A stretch of 59,158 nucleotides of DNA from Oscillospiraceae bacterium (GTDB lineage: Bacteria > Bacillota > Clostridia > Oscillospirales > Oscillospiraceae). The notes under the pieces were generated by a model. The model had not been told where the DNA came from. It did not search any database and saw only the letters and a program-made list of their open reading frames with translations. Position 1 is the first letter of the stretch; each line of letters starts with the position of its first letter. Location: assembly GCA_009781515.1 (NCBI GenBank), contig WQXY01000012.1:1-59158 (forward strand). The letters are read 5' to 3'. This document shows, piece after piece, positions 1 through 9,896 of this stretch. The position numbers and the translations under genes were made by a program.

Positions 1-1
1 T

Positions 2-2689
2 ACACCATCATACTTCGAAATAATGCTTCGTCCTAATTGGGGCGTATTTATTGTACGAAGTGTCACATTATTGGGTGATGAGGGCGTAGAGCTTGGAACA
101 ATCACATACACAGGCGATGACGAGCATGGCACTTGGGGCAACTTTATTCCTGTTGACCCAGACCCCGGCGACATAGAACCAACACCGACACCGTCGCCGA
201 CACCCATACCTGACCCTGCACCTGATATTACGCTTGCAGACCTCAACGGTCAGCTCTTTGGTTCAGGTAATGCTGCAGCAAACTGGGGCTGGAAGAACTT
301 TGCTGAATTAACTCCAGCAAAAACAGGAAATGTGCTTACAGCAACATTAAATTCAGCTAACCTTGGGTTCGACTTCGCCAATATCAACAATTTTGGTTTC
401 CAACTTGCAATCAAGGAAAGCGAAAGAACTAAGTTTGCAGTTCAAGGCTGGAAAGAAACGCTCTTTATCGCATACACATTAGAATTAGACGGCGTTGTAG
501 TTGACGAGGGCGAAAAAGCCTTAGAATTCAGCTATAATCACTTAGGAGTTGAAGATTGGCAAAAATGGGATTGGAATGATTTCAACTTCGCGGCAACAAA
601 TGTCAAAGACGGCGGAGTATATAAGTTCACATTTGACTTAATTGACGAACTTTCCGACCCGCCCGAGCCTCCTCCGGCGTTTGAAATTCCCGCAGGTGCA
701 ACAATTGTCAACCTTGGCGGCGAGCCGGGAATGACATGGTCAAACGCACCTACACAACGCGGTTGGACAACTGAAGGCACAACACCGTGGACAGTAGACC
801 AGTTCACCTATGCAGTCACACTCGTTTTAGACTTGGAGCGTGCTCCGAGAGGCGGCCTGCAGCTAAATCTGATGAGTGAAGACATTGGCTGGGGTCAAAG
901 TGATGTTCTGACAAACTCAGGCGGAGCTATCGAAGGAGTATCCAAACTTGACGGTACAACACTCACAATTGACCTGACCAAGAGCGAGCATTACGGCAAA
1001 TTTGTAGGAGCCGAAGAATTTGCACGTATCGCTCTGCATTATTACAGCAGCAATGTTGCAGACCTTGGTGTCAATAATGCATACTTGGTAATGTATAAAG
1101 TTGACCTTGGCGGTGTTCCGGGAATGTCATGGTCAAACCCTGACAACGCTGCAAACCAACGCGGTTGGACAACCGAGGGTGCTACACCGTTTGTGGTATC
1201 TGACTTTACAAAAGCAACGACGCTTGTAATCACCACAACAGGTCCGTTAACAGGCGGTTTAGATGTTATTCTAATGGCTAATGGTGGTCCAAATTGGGCG
1301 CAAACGAAAGTCCTCGAAGACGACGGATCAGTTATAGAAGGAATATCATCTTTATCAGGTAATGTTTATACTATCAGTTTAGACAAACTTGATCAGTATG
1401 CAATGTTTGCATCAAGAGATCAGTTTGCACGTATTGCTCTGGCATACTGGAGTCCAAATATAGCAGACATGGAAATACTTTCTGCGTACTTGCTACACGG
1501 TGTGCCCGACATTCCGGAGCCTCCTCCGGAAACTCCTCCGCCGCCGCCTCCTCCACCCTCAAGTGACCCCAATATTGTAAAACTTGGTGAGTTCAACTTA
1601 ACCGGCGGTAGTGCAGCGCAACAAAGAGGATGGCGTACATCAAACGACGGTGAGGGAACAGGTTATCTTGATGTAGCAGACTTCGTAAAAGCGATTGCCT
1701 TAGTGCTTAAAGTTGATAAAGTGCCCGACCTCGAAACAGGTATGCAAATGGTATTCCAAGGCAGCGTAGACTGGGGTTGGTCTGCAAACCAAATTGATAT
1801 AGCACTTGCCGATGTCTTTAATGAAGAGACAATGGAAATCAGAATTCCGTTCTCTATGCATCCCAACTGGGCTACATTCAGAGCAAGCGGAGCAGATGAT
1901 ATTGTTAGAATTATTATTGCATACTACGACGATAATTTGGCAGACCTCGGCATCGTTGATGCATGGCTTGAGTTGCAAGGCTCAACAGTTGACCTTGACC
2001 CTGTTGAAGACTTAGGCGGCGGTAAAGTTGGAGTTTCAATCTCTGATGACAAAATGGAAGAACTTTTAGACGCTGCAGAGGGCAACAGAGGTATTGTTAC
2101 ACTTAACGTAGCAGGCGCACAAGGTGGCGGAGCAGCTACCGCAGCAGTTATCGACAATGCAGCTCTGAAAACCCTACTCGCAGCAGAAGAAGTATCGATT
2201 GTTTCAGTTGTAATGCCGCAAGGCGTAGTTAACTTCAACGCTGCTGCTCTCGCTTCAATCCTCGAGCAGGCAGGCGATGCTGACATCACACTTCATGTTG
2301 AGAAAGTCGACGAAGATGCATTAACAGAAGCTCAAATTGAAGCGCTTCCCGAAGGTGCCGCGGTGTTTAGCATTTCGCTCATGGCAGGTGATACGCCAAT
2401 CACCGAGTTTAACGGTATGCTTACTATCACACTTCCGTGGACAGGTTCGCTGCCTGCAACAGTATTCCACTTAGATAATGACGGCAAACTTACCGAGAGA
2501 ACAACACGTAACGCAGGCGCAGGAAGAATTCAGTTTGACACACCAAGCTTGTCAATCTACATCATTCAGCACACACCGGGCTCAGGCTCAGACAAAACAG
2601 GTGTTGTAATGTTCTTTGGTATCGCAGGTGCGCTGCTTGCAACATCAGGCGCAGGCGCTGTTATCATCGGCCGCAAGCTTAGAAAGTAA
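2..2689 (+). CDS. Modular cell-wall-anchored protein, 5'-truncated by the window edge
   Basis: The frame is open from base 2, so the protein starts outside the window; the first internal Met is at 23 (888 residues follow). Numbering from that Met: a Pro/Thr linker at about 48-68, a beta-rich domain at 69-210, then three related modules of about 125 residues (about 228-357, 359-497 and 524-650). The modules share a QRGW motif near their start, a central tryptophan-rich segment and an ending like ADLGxxxAYL. A Pro-rich linker separates modules 2 and 3. A further all-beta domain (about 655-845) resembles those found in clostridial surface proteins. The C-terminus has SDKTG, a hydrophobic helix and the basic tail RKLRK, like a sortase sorting signal without canonical LPXTG. 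A sortase gene lies about 1.1 kb downstream. The modules are inferred to bind carbohydrate; no catalytic domain is recognised. Confidence 0.8.
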   Translation, partial: TPSYFEIMLRPNWGVFIVRSVTLLGDEGVELGTITYTGDDEHGTWGNFIPVDPDPGDIEPTPTPSPTPIPDPAPDITLADLNGQLFGSGNAAANWGWKNFAELTPAKTGNVLTATLNSANLGFDFANINNFGFQLAIKESERTKFAVQGWKETLFIAYTLELDGVVVDEGEKALEFSYNHLGVEDWQKWDWNDFNFAATNVKDGGVYKFTFDLIDELSDPPEPPPAFEIPAGATIVNLGGEPGMTWSNAPTQRGWTTEGTTPWTVDQFTYAVTLVLDLERAPRGGLQLNLMSEDIGWGQSDVLTNSGGAIEGVSKLDGTTLTIDLTKSEHYGKFVGAEEFARIALHYYSSNVADLGVNNAYLVMYKVDLGGVPGMSWSNPDNAANQRGWTTEGATPFVVSDFTKATTLVITTTGPLTGGLDVILMANGGPNWAQTKVLEDDGSVIEGISSLSGNVYTISLDKLDQYAMFASRDQFARIALAYWSPNIADMEILSAYLLHGVPDIPEPPPETPPPPPPPPSSDPNIVKLGEFNLTGGSAAQQRGWRTSNDGEGTGYLDVADFVKAIALVLKVDKVPDLETGMQMVFQGSVDWGWSANQIDIALADVFNEETMEIRIPFSMHPNWATFRASGADDIVRIIIAYYDDNLADLGIVDAWLELQGSTVDLDPVEDLGGGKVGVSISDDKMEELLDAAEGNRGIVTLNVAGAQGGGAATAAVIDNAALKTLLAAEEVSIVSVVMPQGVVNFNAAALASILEQAGDADITLHVEKVDEDALTEAQIEALPEGAAVFSISLMAGDTPITEFNGMLTITLPWTGSLPATVFHLDNDGKLTERTTRNAGAGRIQFDTPSLSIYIIQHTPGSGSDKTGVVMFFGIAGALLATSGAGAVIIGRKLRK

Positions 2690-2710
2690 GTAACGCAAAC
2701 TTAATGCAAC

Positions 2711-2740
2711 AAAGGAGCTGTAGAAATACGGCTCCTTTTT
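2711..2740 (+). terminator. Rho-independent terminator after the cell-wall protein
   Basis: AAAGGAGCTGTA and TACGGCTCCTTT form a 12-bp stem with one G-U pair closed by a GAAA tetraloop, followed by a short T run. It begins 22 bases after the stop codon. Confidence 0.88.
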
Positions 2741-2807
2741 GTGTTGGCTGAAATAATATGGTTATACGGTGACACCGTGCTATAGCTCAATTAAATTCTC
2801 GTAACTT

Positions 2808-3182
2808 TTATGCCGATGACAACTTGTTTACTATTAATTGGTTTATTGATATTTCTTCCAACTGCGCTCTCGCTGCCAACTCTTGCTGCAACGTGGACGG
2901 CATTCTAACCAAAACTTTTGCATTACTTCTTTTGACTGATTTTGGTATTGGCGGGGGTATGTCATTTTTTAGATATAATTGAATATGTATAGCCATTTCT
3001 TCCACAAGAGCGTCATAAACCTCGTTCGGAGTGGCTCCGTCAACACAACAACCATCTAATTCAAGTATTTCTGCAAAAAAAGCATTATCCCCTGTCTCTC
3101 CTGTTGAGGTTATTATAACTTTATAAGGCATAGCCATGTATTCTTCAAGTGTGTAGATTTCTGCATTTTTTTTAACTGTCAT
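2808..3182 (-). CDS. HicB-family antitoxin-like protein
   Basis: 124 residues. The N-terminal half (about 18-75) has the HicB-like fold pattern: a YKVIIT strand, then FFAEILELDGCCVDGATPNE, then a helix (VYDALVEEMAIHIQLYL). The C-terminal segment (about 88-124, KVLVRMPSTLQQELAARAQ...SINQLIVNKL) reads as a ribbon-helix-helix DNA-binding unit, as in HicB antitoxins that repress their own promoter. Its start overlaps the stop of the upstream 71-residue gene by four bases (ATGA), which fits a translationally coupled toxin-antitoxin pair in the usual toxin-first hicA-hicB order. Family assignment is by pattern; function is inferred. Confidence 0.75.
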   Translation of the reverse strand: MTVKKNAEIYTLEEYMAMPYKVIITSTGETGDNAFFAEILELDGCCVDGATPNEVYDALVEEMAIHIQLYLKNDIPPPIPKSVKRSNAKVLVRMPSTLQQELAARAQLEEISINQLIVNKLSSA

Positions 3183-3394
3183 TTTATTTCACCCCGCTTA
3201 TGTTTAATTATTTTTTCTGATAATTGAATGAGCTTAAACCATTTTGCTCTCGATAGAACCCCGCTTTTAGGCACGCTGAAAGAGAAAACAGGATAATCTT
3301 TTTTGAAATAATATTCTTTGTCGTTGCTTAATATTTCGGTATCTTGCTCAGCTCCTAATTTTGTTAGCAGTTCGCGTGCTTTGTTACTGTCCAT
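3179..3394 (-). CDS. Small protein in the hicA position, possible toxin
   Basis: 71 residues, basic C-terminus (KIIKHKRGEIK). It lies directly upstream of the HicB-like gene and overlaps it by four bases, the place where hicA normally sits. It lacks the usual HicA GSHH motif. A weak HicA-like pattern can be seen: an N-terminal helix ARELLTKLGAE, then a strand pair around YYFKKDYPVFSFSVPKSGVL, then a C-terminal helix. The Shine-Dalgarno GAAAGGA lies about 7 bases before ATG. It could be a divergent HicA-like RNase or an unrelated protein; I do not recognise the family with confidence. Confidence 0.6.
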   Translation of the reverse strand: MDSNKARELLTKLGAEQDTEILSNDKEYYFKKDYPVFSFSVPKSGVLSRAKWFKLIQLSEKIIKHKRGEIK

Positions 3395-3426
3395 GAGTTG
3401 TTCCTTTCAACACTCATTGCCACATT

Positions 3427-3455
3427 ATGATAGCAAAAGTGATATCATGTGTCAA
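3427..3455 (-). promoter_or_regulatory. Promoter and likely operator of the HicB-like pair
   Basis: Read on the minus strand: TTGACA at 3455-3450, a 17-bp spacer and TATCAT at 3432-3427. The spacer region contains ATGATA and TATCAT as an inverted repeat and the palindrome TGATATCA, a suitable site for autorepression by a ribbon-helix-helix antitoxin. The predicted transcript starts about 26 bases before the 71-residue gene. Confidence 0.7.
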
Positions 3456-3690
3456 TAGATTATCACAGGTTAATTCTGATTTGTATTATGATTGCTATAT
3501 AGTATCACCAAAAAACACACGCTGTCTATAAACGTTTAAGCTCTACAAAATGGTTACAAAATGTAGAAAAACGAGTGTAAATCACCTCGTTTTGGCATAA
3601 AAATATGATTAAAAATCACAGTTTTCACAGCTTAAATGTAGAATTCGGATTTGTGGTTTTTTGAAAATTTGTAGAAGTGCACAAATTGTT
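3456..3690. other. AT-rich intergenic stretch, no gene seen
   Basis: Between the divergent HicB-like pair and the sortase gene. It contains no convincing reading frame, RNA gene or terminator; only A/T-rich sequence precedes the sortase regulatory region. Confidence 0.5.
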
Positions 3691-3716
3691 TTGTCATATG
3701 TGACAAGAGTGACAAA
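3691..3716. promoter_or_regulatory. Candidate operator upstream of the sortase promoter
   Basis: TTGTCA-TATG-TGACAA is an inverted repeat at 3691-3706, followed by a third half-site GTGACAA at 3709-3715. It sits just before the -35 box at 3729, so it suits an activator or repressor. The cognate regulator is unknown. Confidence 0.4.
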
Positions 3717-3728
3717 TCATTTTTTGCG

Positions 3729-3757
3729 TTGCATTTTGTGCCCAAATGAGGTACAAT
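3729..3757 (+). promoter_or_regulatory. Promoter of the sortase operon
   Basis: TTGCAT at 3729-3734, 17-bp spacer, TACAAT at 3752-3757. The predicted start of transcription is about 60 bases before the sortase ATG. Confidence 0.6.
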
Positions 3758-3823
3758 ACTATAAATGACGAAAAATAGGTAGAAACACAAAACATAGCTT
3801 AGAGGTATCATCGGAGAGAGCCC

Positions 3824-5680
<1,857 letters not shown>

Positions 5681-5698
5681 AAACTGAAAGGACAAGCA

Positions 5699-8677
5699 AT
5701 GAGAAGGCTGATAAGCATTATACTTATCTTAATAATGACGCTTACTCTTGCCCCGTCTTCTGTGGCAAAAACAGATCTTTCATGGGATGATTTCACAGAC
5801 ATCATCGGTACCCATTCGGTAAATCCGAGCATCCTTACATATCGCGACTACCTCACTCAAAAACCAAAAACAGTGCCGTCGGGCAGTGTCACAATAGAAG
5901 CCGAAACATTCTCGCGATATGAAGAAGAAGGCATAGCCATGACCCCCGAAAAATACACAGACTTCGAGGGAATGTCCGGAGTATCGGTACTCACAGGAGA
6001 AACCGCAGTCATTGAATTTGACGTAAATATATCCGAAGCGGGATTATATGAAATACACATAGAATATTACCCCGTAGAGGGAAAAAGCTCGGCAATCCAA
6101 CGCAGTCTTTTTGTTGACGGAATGTTGCCCTACCGCGAAATGGCGCTCATAGAGCTGCCGAGGATATGGCAAAACAAAGAAGCAAAAGAGCAGGCGGGAG
6201 CCGAGACTTTTATTTGGGAAAAAGACAATCGCGGCAACGACCTTAAGCCGATAATGGTAGAGTCCCCCAAGTGGATAGACGCATATGTCCGTGACTCCGG
6301 CGGATACATAACAACTCCGCTTGTTATATATCTCGAAGCAGGAGTGCGGACGATATCTCTTTATTCCCTGCGTGAGCCTATGCTGCTTCGCCGTATAGTT
6401 TTAACAAGCAGTGAAACCATCCCCGATTACGCGGGAGCGCTCAGCTCATGGGAAGCCAATGGAGCGTCAGACACAACAGGACACAATATCGTCATCGGAG
6501 CACAAGACGCCGTGCGTACCTCCTCGCAAATGCTCTATCCCATTCAAGACCAGTCCTCGCCCGCCGTCTCGCCAAGCAGCCCGAAGTATTTTCTCAACAA
6601 CACAATCGGCGGCAACTCTTGGCGCATGTCGGGTCAATGGGTTGAATACGACTTCACAGTACCCGAAACAGGTTTTTACGAGCTGACCCTACACAGCAGA
6701 CAAAATTTCAGACGCGGTACATATGTATCACGACGTATCAGCATAAACGGGGAAGTACCTTTCACCGAGCTTGAAGACTACGGTTTTCGCTTCAACAGAC
6801 ACTGGCGGACCGACAAGCTCAGCAGTGACGAAGGTGCTCCCTTTAAGTTTTATTTTGAAGCGGGAACAACCAACACAATTCGCATTGAAGCCGTGCTCGG
6901 GGAGCTTGGCGGAATAATTTCCACCGTCCGCGACTGCGTTTATGAACTCAACAACATCTATCGCAGGGTTATTTCAAGAACGGGTGTTCAACCCGACAAA
7001 TTTGCCGACTACCAAATAGCAAGAGCATTGCCGGAACTAAGGTCACAAATGACGGTGCTACGTGATGACCTTGACGATGTCTTGAGTGACCTGCGTGCTA
7101 TGGGAGGTCAAAGCAGTGAGAGGGAACGCGTCCTTATTACAATGCGTGACCAGCTTGACATACTTATTAAAGATGTAGAGCTGTTCCCGAGGCATGTTTC
7201 ATCATTTAGAACAAATATCCGCGCTTGCGGTGCGTGGCTCAACGAAGCGATAGAGCAGCCCTTGCAGCTTGATTTTATCAGCGTCCATTCGCCCGATGTT
7301 ACGGTCAAAAGTCCGAGAAACAATATCTTCCACAGAATTTGGCATGAAATAAGCCGCTTGTGGTATTCGTTCATTATAGATTATAATCAGGTTGGAAATG
7401 TAGCCGAAGACGGCGACGTAATAACCCTTTGGATAGGCTCGGGACGTGATCAGGCAAATGTTATCAAAGCGCTCATTGACGAGAGCTTTACGCGAAACAA
7501 CGGCATAAATGTAAATGTTATGCTTGTGGATATGAACACACTCCTGCAGGCATCGCTTGCGGGGCAAGGGCCTGATGTCGCCATTCAGGTGGCGAGCGAG
7601 CTGCCGATGAACTTCGGACTTCGCGGTTCGGTAATGGATTTGAGCGATTTTGAGGGCTTTGACGAGGTGCGTTCAAGGTTTGCCGAAAGTGCCATGGTGC
7701 CGTATGAATTTGAAGGTCAGGCATTTGCACTGCCCGAAACTCAAATATTCCCGATGATGTTTTACCGCAGAGATATTTTAGCCGAGCTTGAAATGGAACT
7801 TCCGCAAACATGGGACGATGTTTCTGTTATAATGTCAGAGCTTGCTTTTAACCACATGGAGTTTGGAATGCTGCCGAGTGAGCAAATATTTACCATGCTG
7901 CTTTATCAGCACGGCGGTCAGTATTATAATGAAAACAAAACACGCTCCGCGCTCGACAGGGAAGAAGCAATCAACGCCTTTAGAATGTTTACGGAGTTCT
8001 ACACCGACTATAAACTCGACAGGGCAACAAGTGTTGAGGAAAGATTTAGAACGGGTGAAACACCGATAATTATCGCAGACTATACCTTCTATAACAATCT
8101 GCAGATTTCGGCGCCGGAGCTTCGCGGAATATGGGGCTTTGCCCCCGTACCCGGTATCCGTCAGGAGGATGGCACAATAAACCGTGCCGTCAGCAGTAAC
8201 GGAGGCGGAGCCGCAGCGGCAACAGCCATGATAGGTGTCATGGGAGGCAGCGGAAGTGCGGCTGTTATGATGTCCTCAACAGACTATCCTGAGCAGGTTT
8301 GGAAGTTTTTATCATGGTGGACCTCGGCAGATACACAGGTCAGGTTCGGACGTGAAATGGAAAGCCTTATGGGACCTGCCGCCCGCGTTCCTACAGCAAA
8401 TCAGGAAGCATTTTCAAAAATGCCATGGCCTGCACATGACTACAGAGCCCTGCGATATCAGTTCGATTTCGTAAAAGGCATACCGCAGGTACCCGGCGGC
8501 TACTACACATGGCGTAACGTAAACAATGCATTTTATGCCGTGACAACACCGGAAACAGACAGACCCGCAGGAGGCACAAGACTACCCATGCCACGCGAGG
8601 AACTCATGGACAGGGTAATACTGATAAACGACGAAATCCGCTACAAACGCATCGAATTTGGTCTACCGTTGGATTGA
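5699..8677 (+). CDS. Carbohydrate-binding and ABC solute-binding fusion protein
   Basis: 992 residues with a signal peptide (1-23, no lipobox Cys). Two jelly-roll modules of CBM6/35 type are suggested at about 58-245 (starting SVTIEAETFSRYEEEG) and about 295-410 (GQWVEYDFTVPETGFYELTL). A helical linker follows at about 410-530. The C-terminal part (about 560-990) is a family 1 extracellular solute-binding domain: DVITLWIGSGRDQANVIKALIDE, GPDVAIQV, FALPETQIFPMMFYRRDIL. It should capture oligosaccharides at the cell surface and deliver them to the permeases encoded next. The fusion is unusual in size, and without a lipid anchor its attachment is unclear; a carbohydrate- or wall-bound form is an inference. 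Confidence 0.85.
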   Translation: MRRLISIILILIMTLTLAPSSVAKTDLSWDDFTDIIGTHSVNPSILTYRDYLTQKPKTVPSGSVTIEAETFSRYEEEGIAMTPEKYTDFEGMSGVSVLTGETAVIEFDVNISEAGLYEIHIEYYPVEGKSSAIQRSLFVDGMLPYREMALIELPRIWQNKEAKEQAGAETFIWEKDNRGNDLKPIMVESPKWIDAYVRDSGGYITTPLVIYLEAGVRTISLYSLREPMLLRRIVLTSSETIPDYAGALSSWEANGASDTTGHNIVIGAQDAVRTSSQMLYPIQDQSSPAVSPSSPKYFLNNTIGGNSWRMSGQWVEYDFTVPETGFYELTLHSRQNFRRGTYVSRRISINGEVPFTELEDYGFRFNRHWRTDKLSSDEGAPFKFYFEAGTTNTIRIEAVLGELGGIISTVRDCVYELNNIYRRVISRTGVQPDKFADYQIARALPELRSQMTVLRDDLDDVLSDLRAMGGQSSERERVLITMRDQLDILIKDVELFPRHVSSFRTNIRACGAWLNEAIEQPLQLDFISVHSPDVTVKSPRNNIFHRIWHEISRLWYSFIIDYNQVGNVAEDGDVITLWIGSGRDQANVIKALIDESFTRNNGINVNVMLVDMNTLLQASLAGQGPDVAIQVASELPMNFGLRGSVMDLSDFEGFDEVRSRFAESAMVPYEFEGQAFALPETQIFPMMFYRRDILAELEMELPQTWDDVSVIMSELAFNHMEFGMLPSEQIFTMLLYQHGGQYYNENKTRSALDREEAINAFRMFTEFYTDYKLDRATSVEERFRTGETPIIIADYTFYNNLQISAPELRGIWGFAPVPGIRQEDGTINRAVSSNGGGAAAATAMIGVMGGSGSAAVMMSSTDYPEQVWKFLSWWTSADTQVRFGREMESLMGPAARVPTANQEAFSKMPWPAHDYRALRYQFDFVKGIPQVPGGYYTWRNVNNAFYAVTTPETDRPAGGTRLPMPREELMDRVILINDEIRYKRIEFGLPLD

Positions 8678-8684
8678 TTACTGA

Positions 8685-8785
8685 CGTCATTGCGAGGAGC
8701 CATTTATGGCGACGTGGCAATCCAGACCACATAGTTACAATAAATGCATCATCTGGATCGCCACGCCTTACGGCTCGCGATGACG
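8685..8785. repeat. Palindromic repeat A, copy 1 (gene-less)
   Basis: Ends CGTCATTGCGAG and CTCGCGATGACG; inner pair GTGGCAATCCAG and CTGGATCGCCAC, one mismatch in each 12-bp pair. The left arm (8685-8725) is identical over 41 bp to copies at 10826 and 16760. Small hairpins lie inside the arms (GCCA-TTTA-TGGC; GCC-TTAC-GGC). The loop is about 27 bases and similar to those of copies 2 and 6. Confidence 0.92.
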
Positions 8786-8805
8786 ACAAATAACATAATT
8801 AGAAT

Positions 8806-8893
8806 AACCACCCCGGCGCTACGCGCCACCCTGTAGGGGACGATGTCTACATTGTCCCGCACCCCGTAGGGGCGACCGCCCTCGGTCGCCCGC
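8806..8893. repeat. Modular hairpin repeat B, copy 1
   Basis: Starts AACCACCCC and is identical over 34 bp (8806-8839) to 16705-16738. It is a chain of hairpins: GGCGC-TAC-GCGCC, then two GTAGGGG-led hairpins. The first pairs GGGACGATGT with ACATTGTCCC; the second pairs GGGCGACCG with CGGTCGCCC. No coding potential is seen. It fills the gap between the solute-binding and permease genes. Confidence 0.85.
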
Positions 8894-8910
8894 ATAGAAA
8901 GGTAACAATT

Positions 8911-9825
8911 TTGGAACGACTACCGACAAACAGAAACAGCTTAATAGCTCGTCTCGGACGTGAAAAGGTCAGCTATCTTATGTTAGCTCCGTACTTCACG
9001 CTGTTTTTCCTGTTTACGGTACTCCCCGTTCTGATATCAATATTTTTCAGTTTCACATACTTTGACATGCACTCAATGCCGCAATTTATCGGTTGGGGCA
9101 ACTACGCAAAGCTTATTCTCGAAGACGACCTGTTTACAAAAGCGCTGAGCAACACACTCATACTTGCAGTTGTCACAGGCCCTATCAGTTACATTCTTTG
9201 CGTACTGTTTGCATGGATTATTAACGAATTTCGCGGCTTCACGAGAGCGCTTCTTACGCTCGTGTTCTACGCACCGTCCATCAGCGGACAGGCATTTCTC
9301 ATTTGGAGCATAATCCTCACAGGCGACCGTTACGGTTTCTTAAACGGAACACTCATGCAGTTTGGGTTTATTCAAGAAGCCATACTTTGGATGCAAACGG
9401 AAAAATATGTACTGCCCGTTCTTATTGTAGTGCAGCTGTGGCTGTCGCTCGGAACGGGATTTCTCGCGTTTATTGCAGGACTTCAAACAGTCGACAAAAC
9501 GCTTTACGAAGCCGCAGCAATCGACGGCGTTTCAAACCGCTGGCAGGAGCTTTGGTTCATAACGCTCCCCGCAATCAGACCGCAGCTTATGTTCGGCGCG
9601 ATAATGCAAATCACACAAAGCTTTGCAATTGCCGACGTTTCGCTCTACCTCGCAGGCAACCCGTCTGTTAATAACTCGGGTGCAACAATAGTTACCACAC
9701 TTCTCGACTACGGCGGAATACGCTTTGAAATGGGCTACGCATCCGCAATTGCAACAGTGCTCTTTATAATGATGGTTGGTACAAACAAAGCCGTGCAGAA
9801 GCTTCTCAAAAGAATTGGTGAATAA
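8911..9825 (+). CDS. Sugar ABC transporter permease, MalF-type
   Basis: 304 residues from a TTG start preceded by GAAAGG about 9 bases upstream. Six membrane helices are visible, beginning YLMLAPYFTLFFLFTVLPVL. The cytoplasmic EAA loop reads YEAAAIDGVSNRWQELWFIT and would contact the ATPase. It pairs with the MalG-type permease that follows. No ATPase gene is in the window, as is common for carbohydrate uptake type 1 systems sharing an MsmX-like ATPase. An upstream ATG start is not available because the preceding bases are repeat B. Confidence 0.9.
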   Translation: MERLPTNRNSLIARLGREKVSYLMLAPYFTLFFLFTVLPVLISIFFSFTYFDMHSMPQFIGWGNYAKLILEDDLFTKALSNTLILAVVTGPISYILCVLFAWIINEFRGFTRALLTLVFYAPSISGQAFLIWSIILTGDRYGFLNGTLMQFGFIQEAILWMQTEKYVLPVLIVVQLWLSLGTGFLAFIAGLQTVDKTLYEAAAIDGVSNRWQELWFITLPAIRPQLMFGAIMQITQSFAIADVSLYLAGNPSVNNSGATIVTTLLDYGGIRFEMGYASAIATVLFIMMVGTNKAVQKLLKRIGE

Positions 9826-9836
9826 TTATGAGTAAA

Positions 9837-9873
9837 CGGCGATAAATCGCCGGAAACAAATACTGCGTATTTG
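9837..9873 (+). other. Two intercistronic hairpins
   Basis: CGGCGA-TAAA-TCGCCG (9837-9852) and CAAATAC-TGC-GTATTTG (9857-9873) stand side by side in the 71-bp gap between two permease genes. There is no T tract, so mRNA stabilisation or processing is more likely than termination. Confidence 0.45.
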
Positions 9874-9896
9874 TTGCAGATATTGGGAGAAATAAA

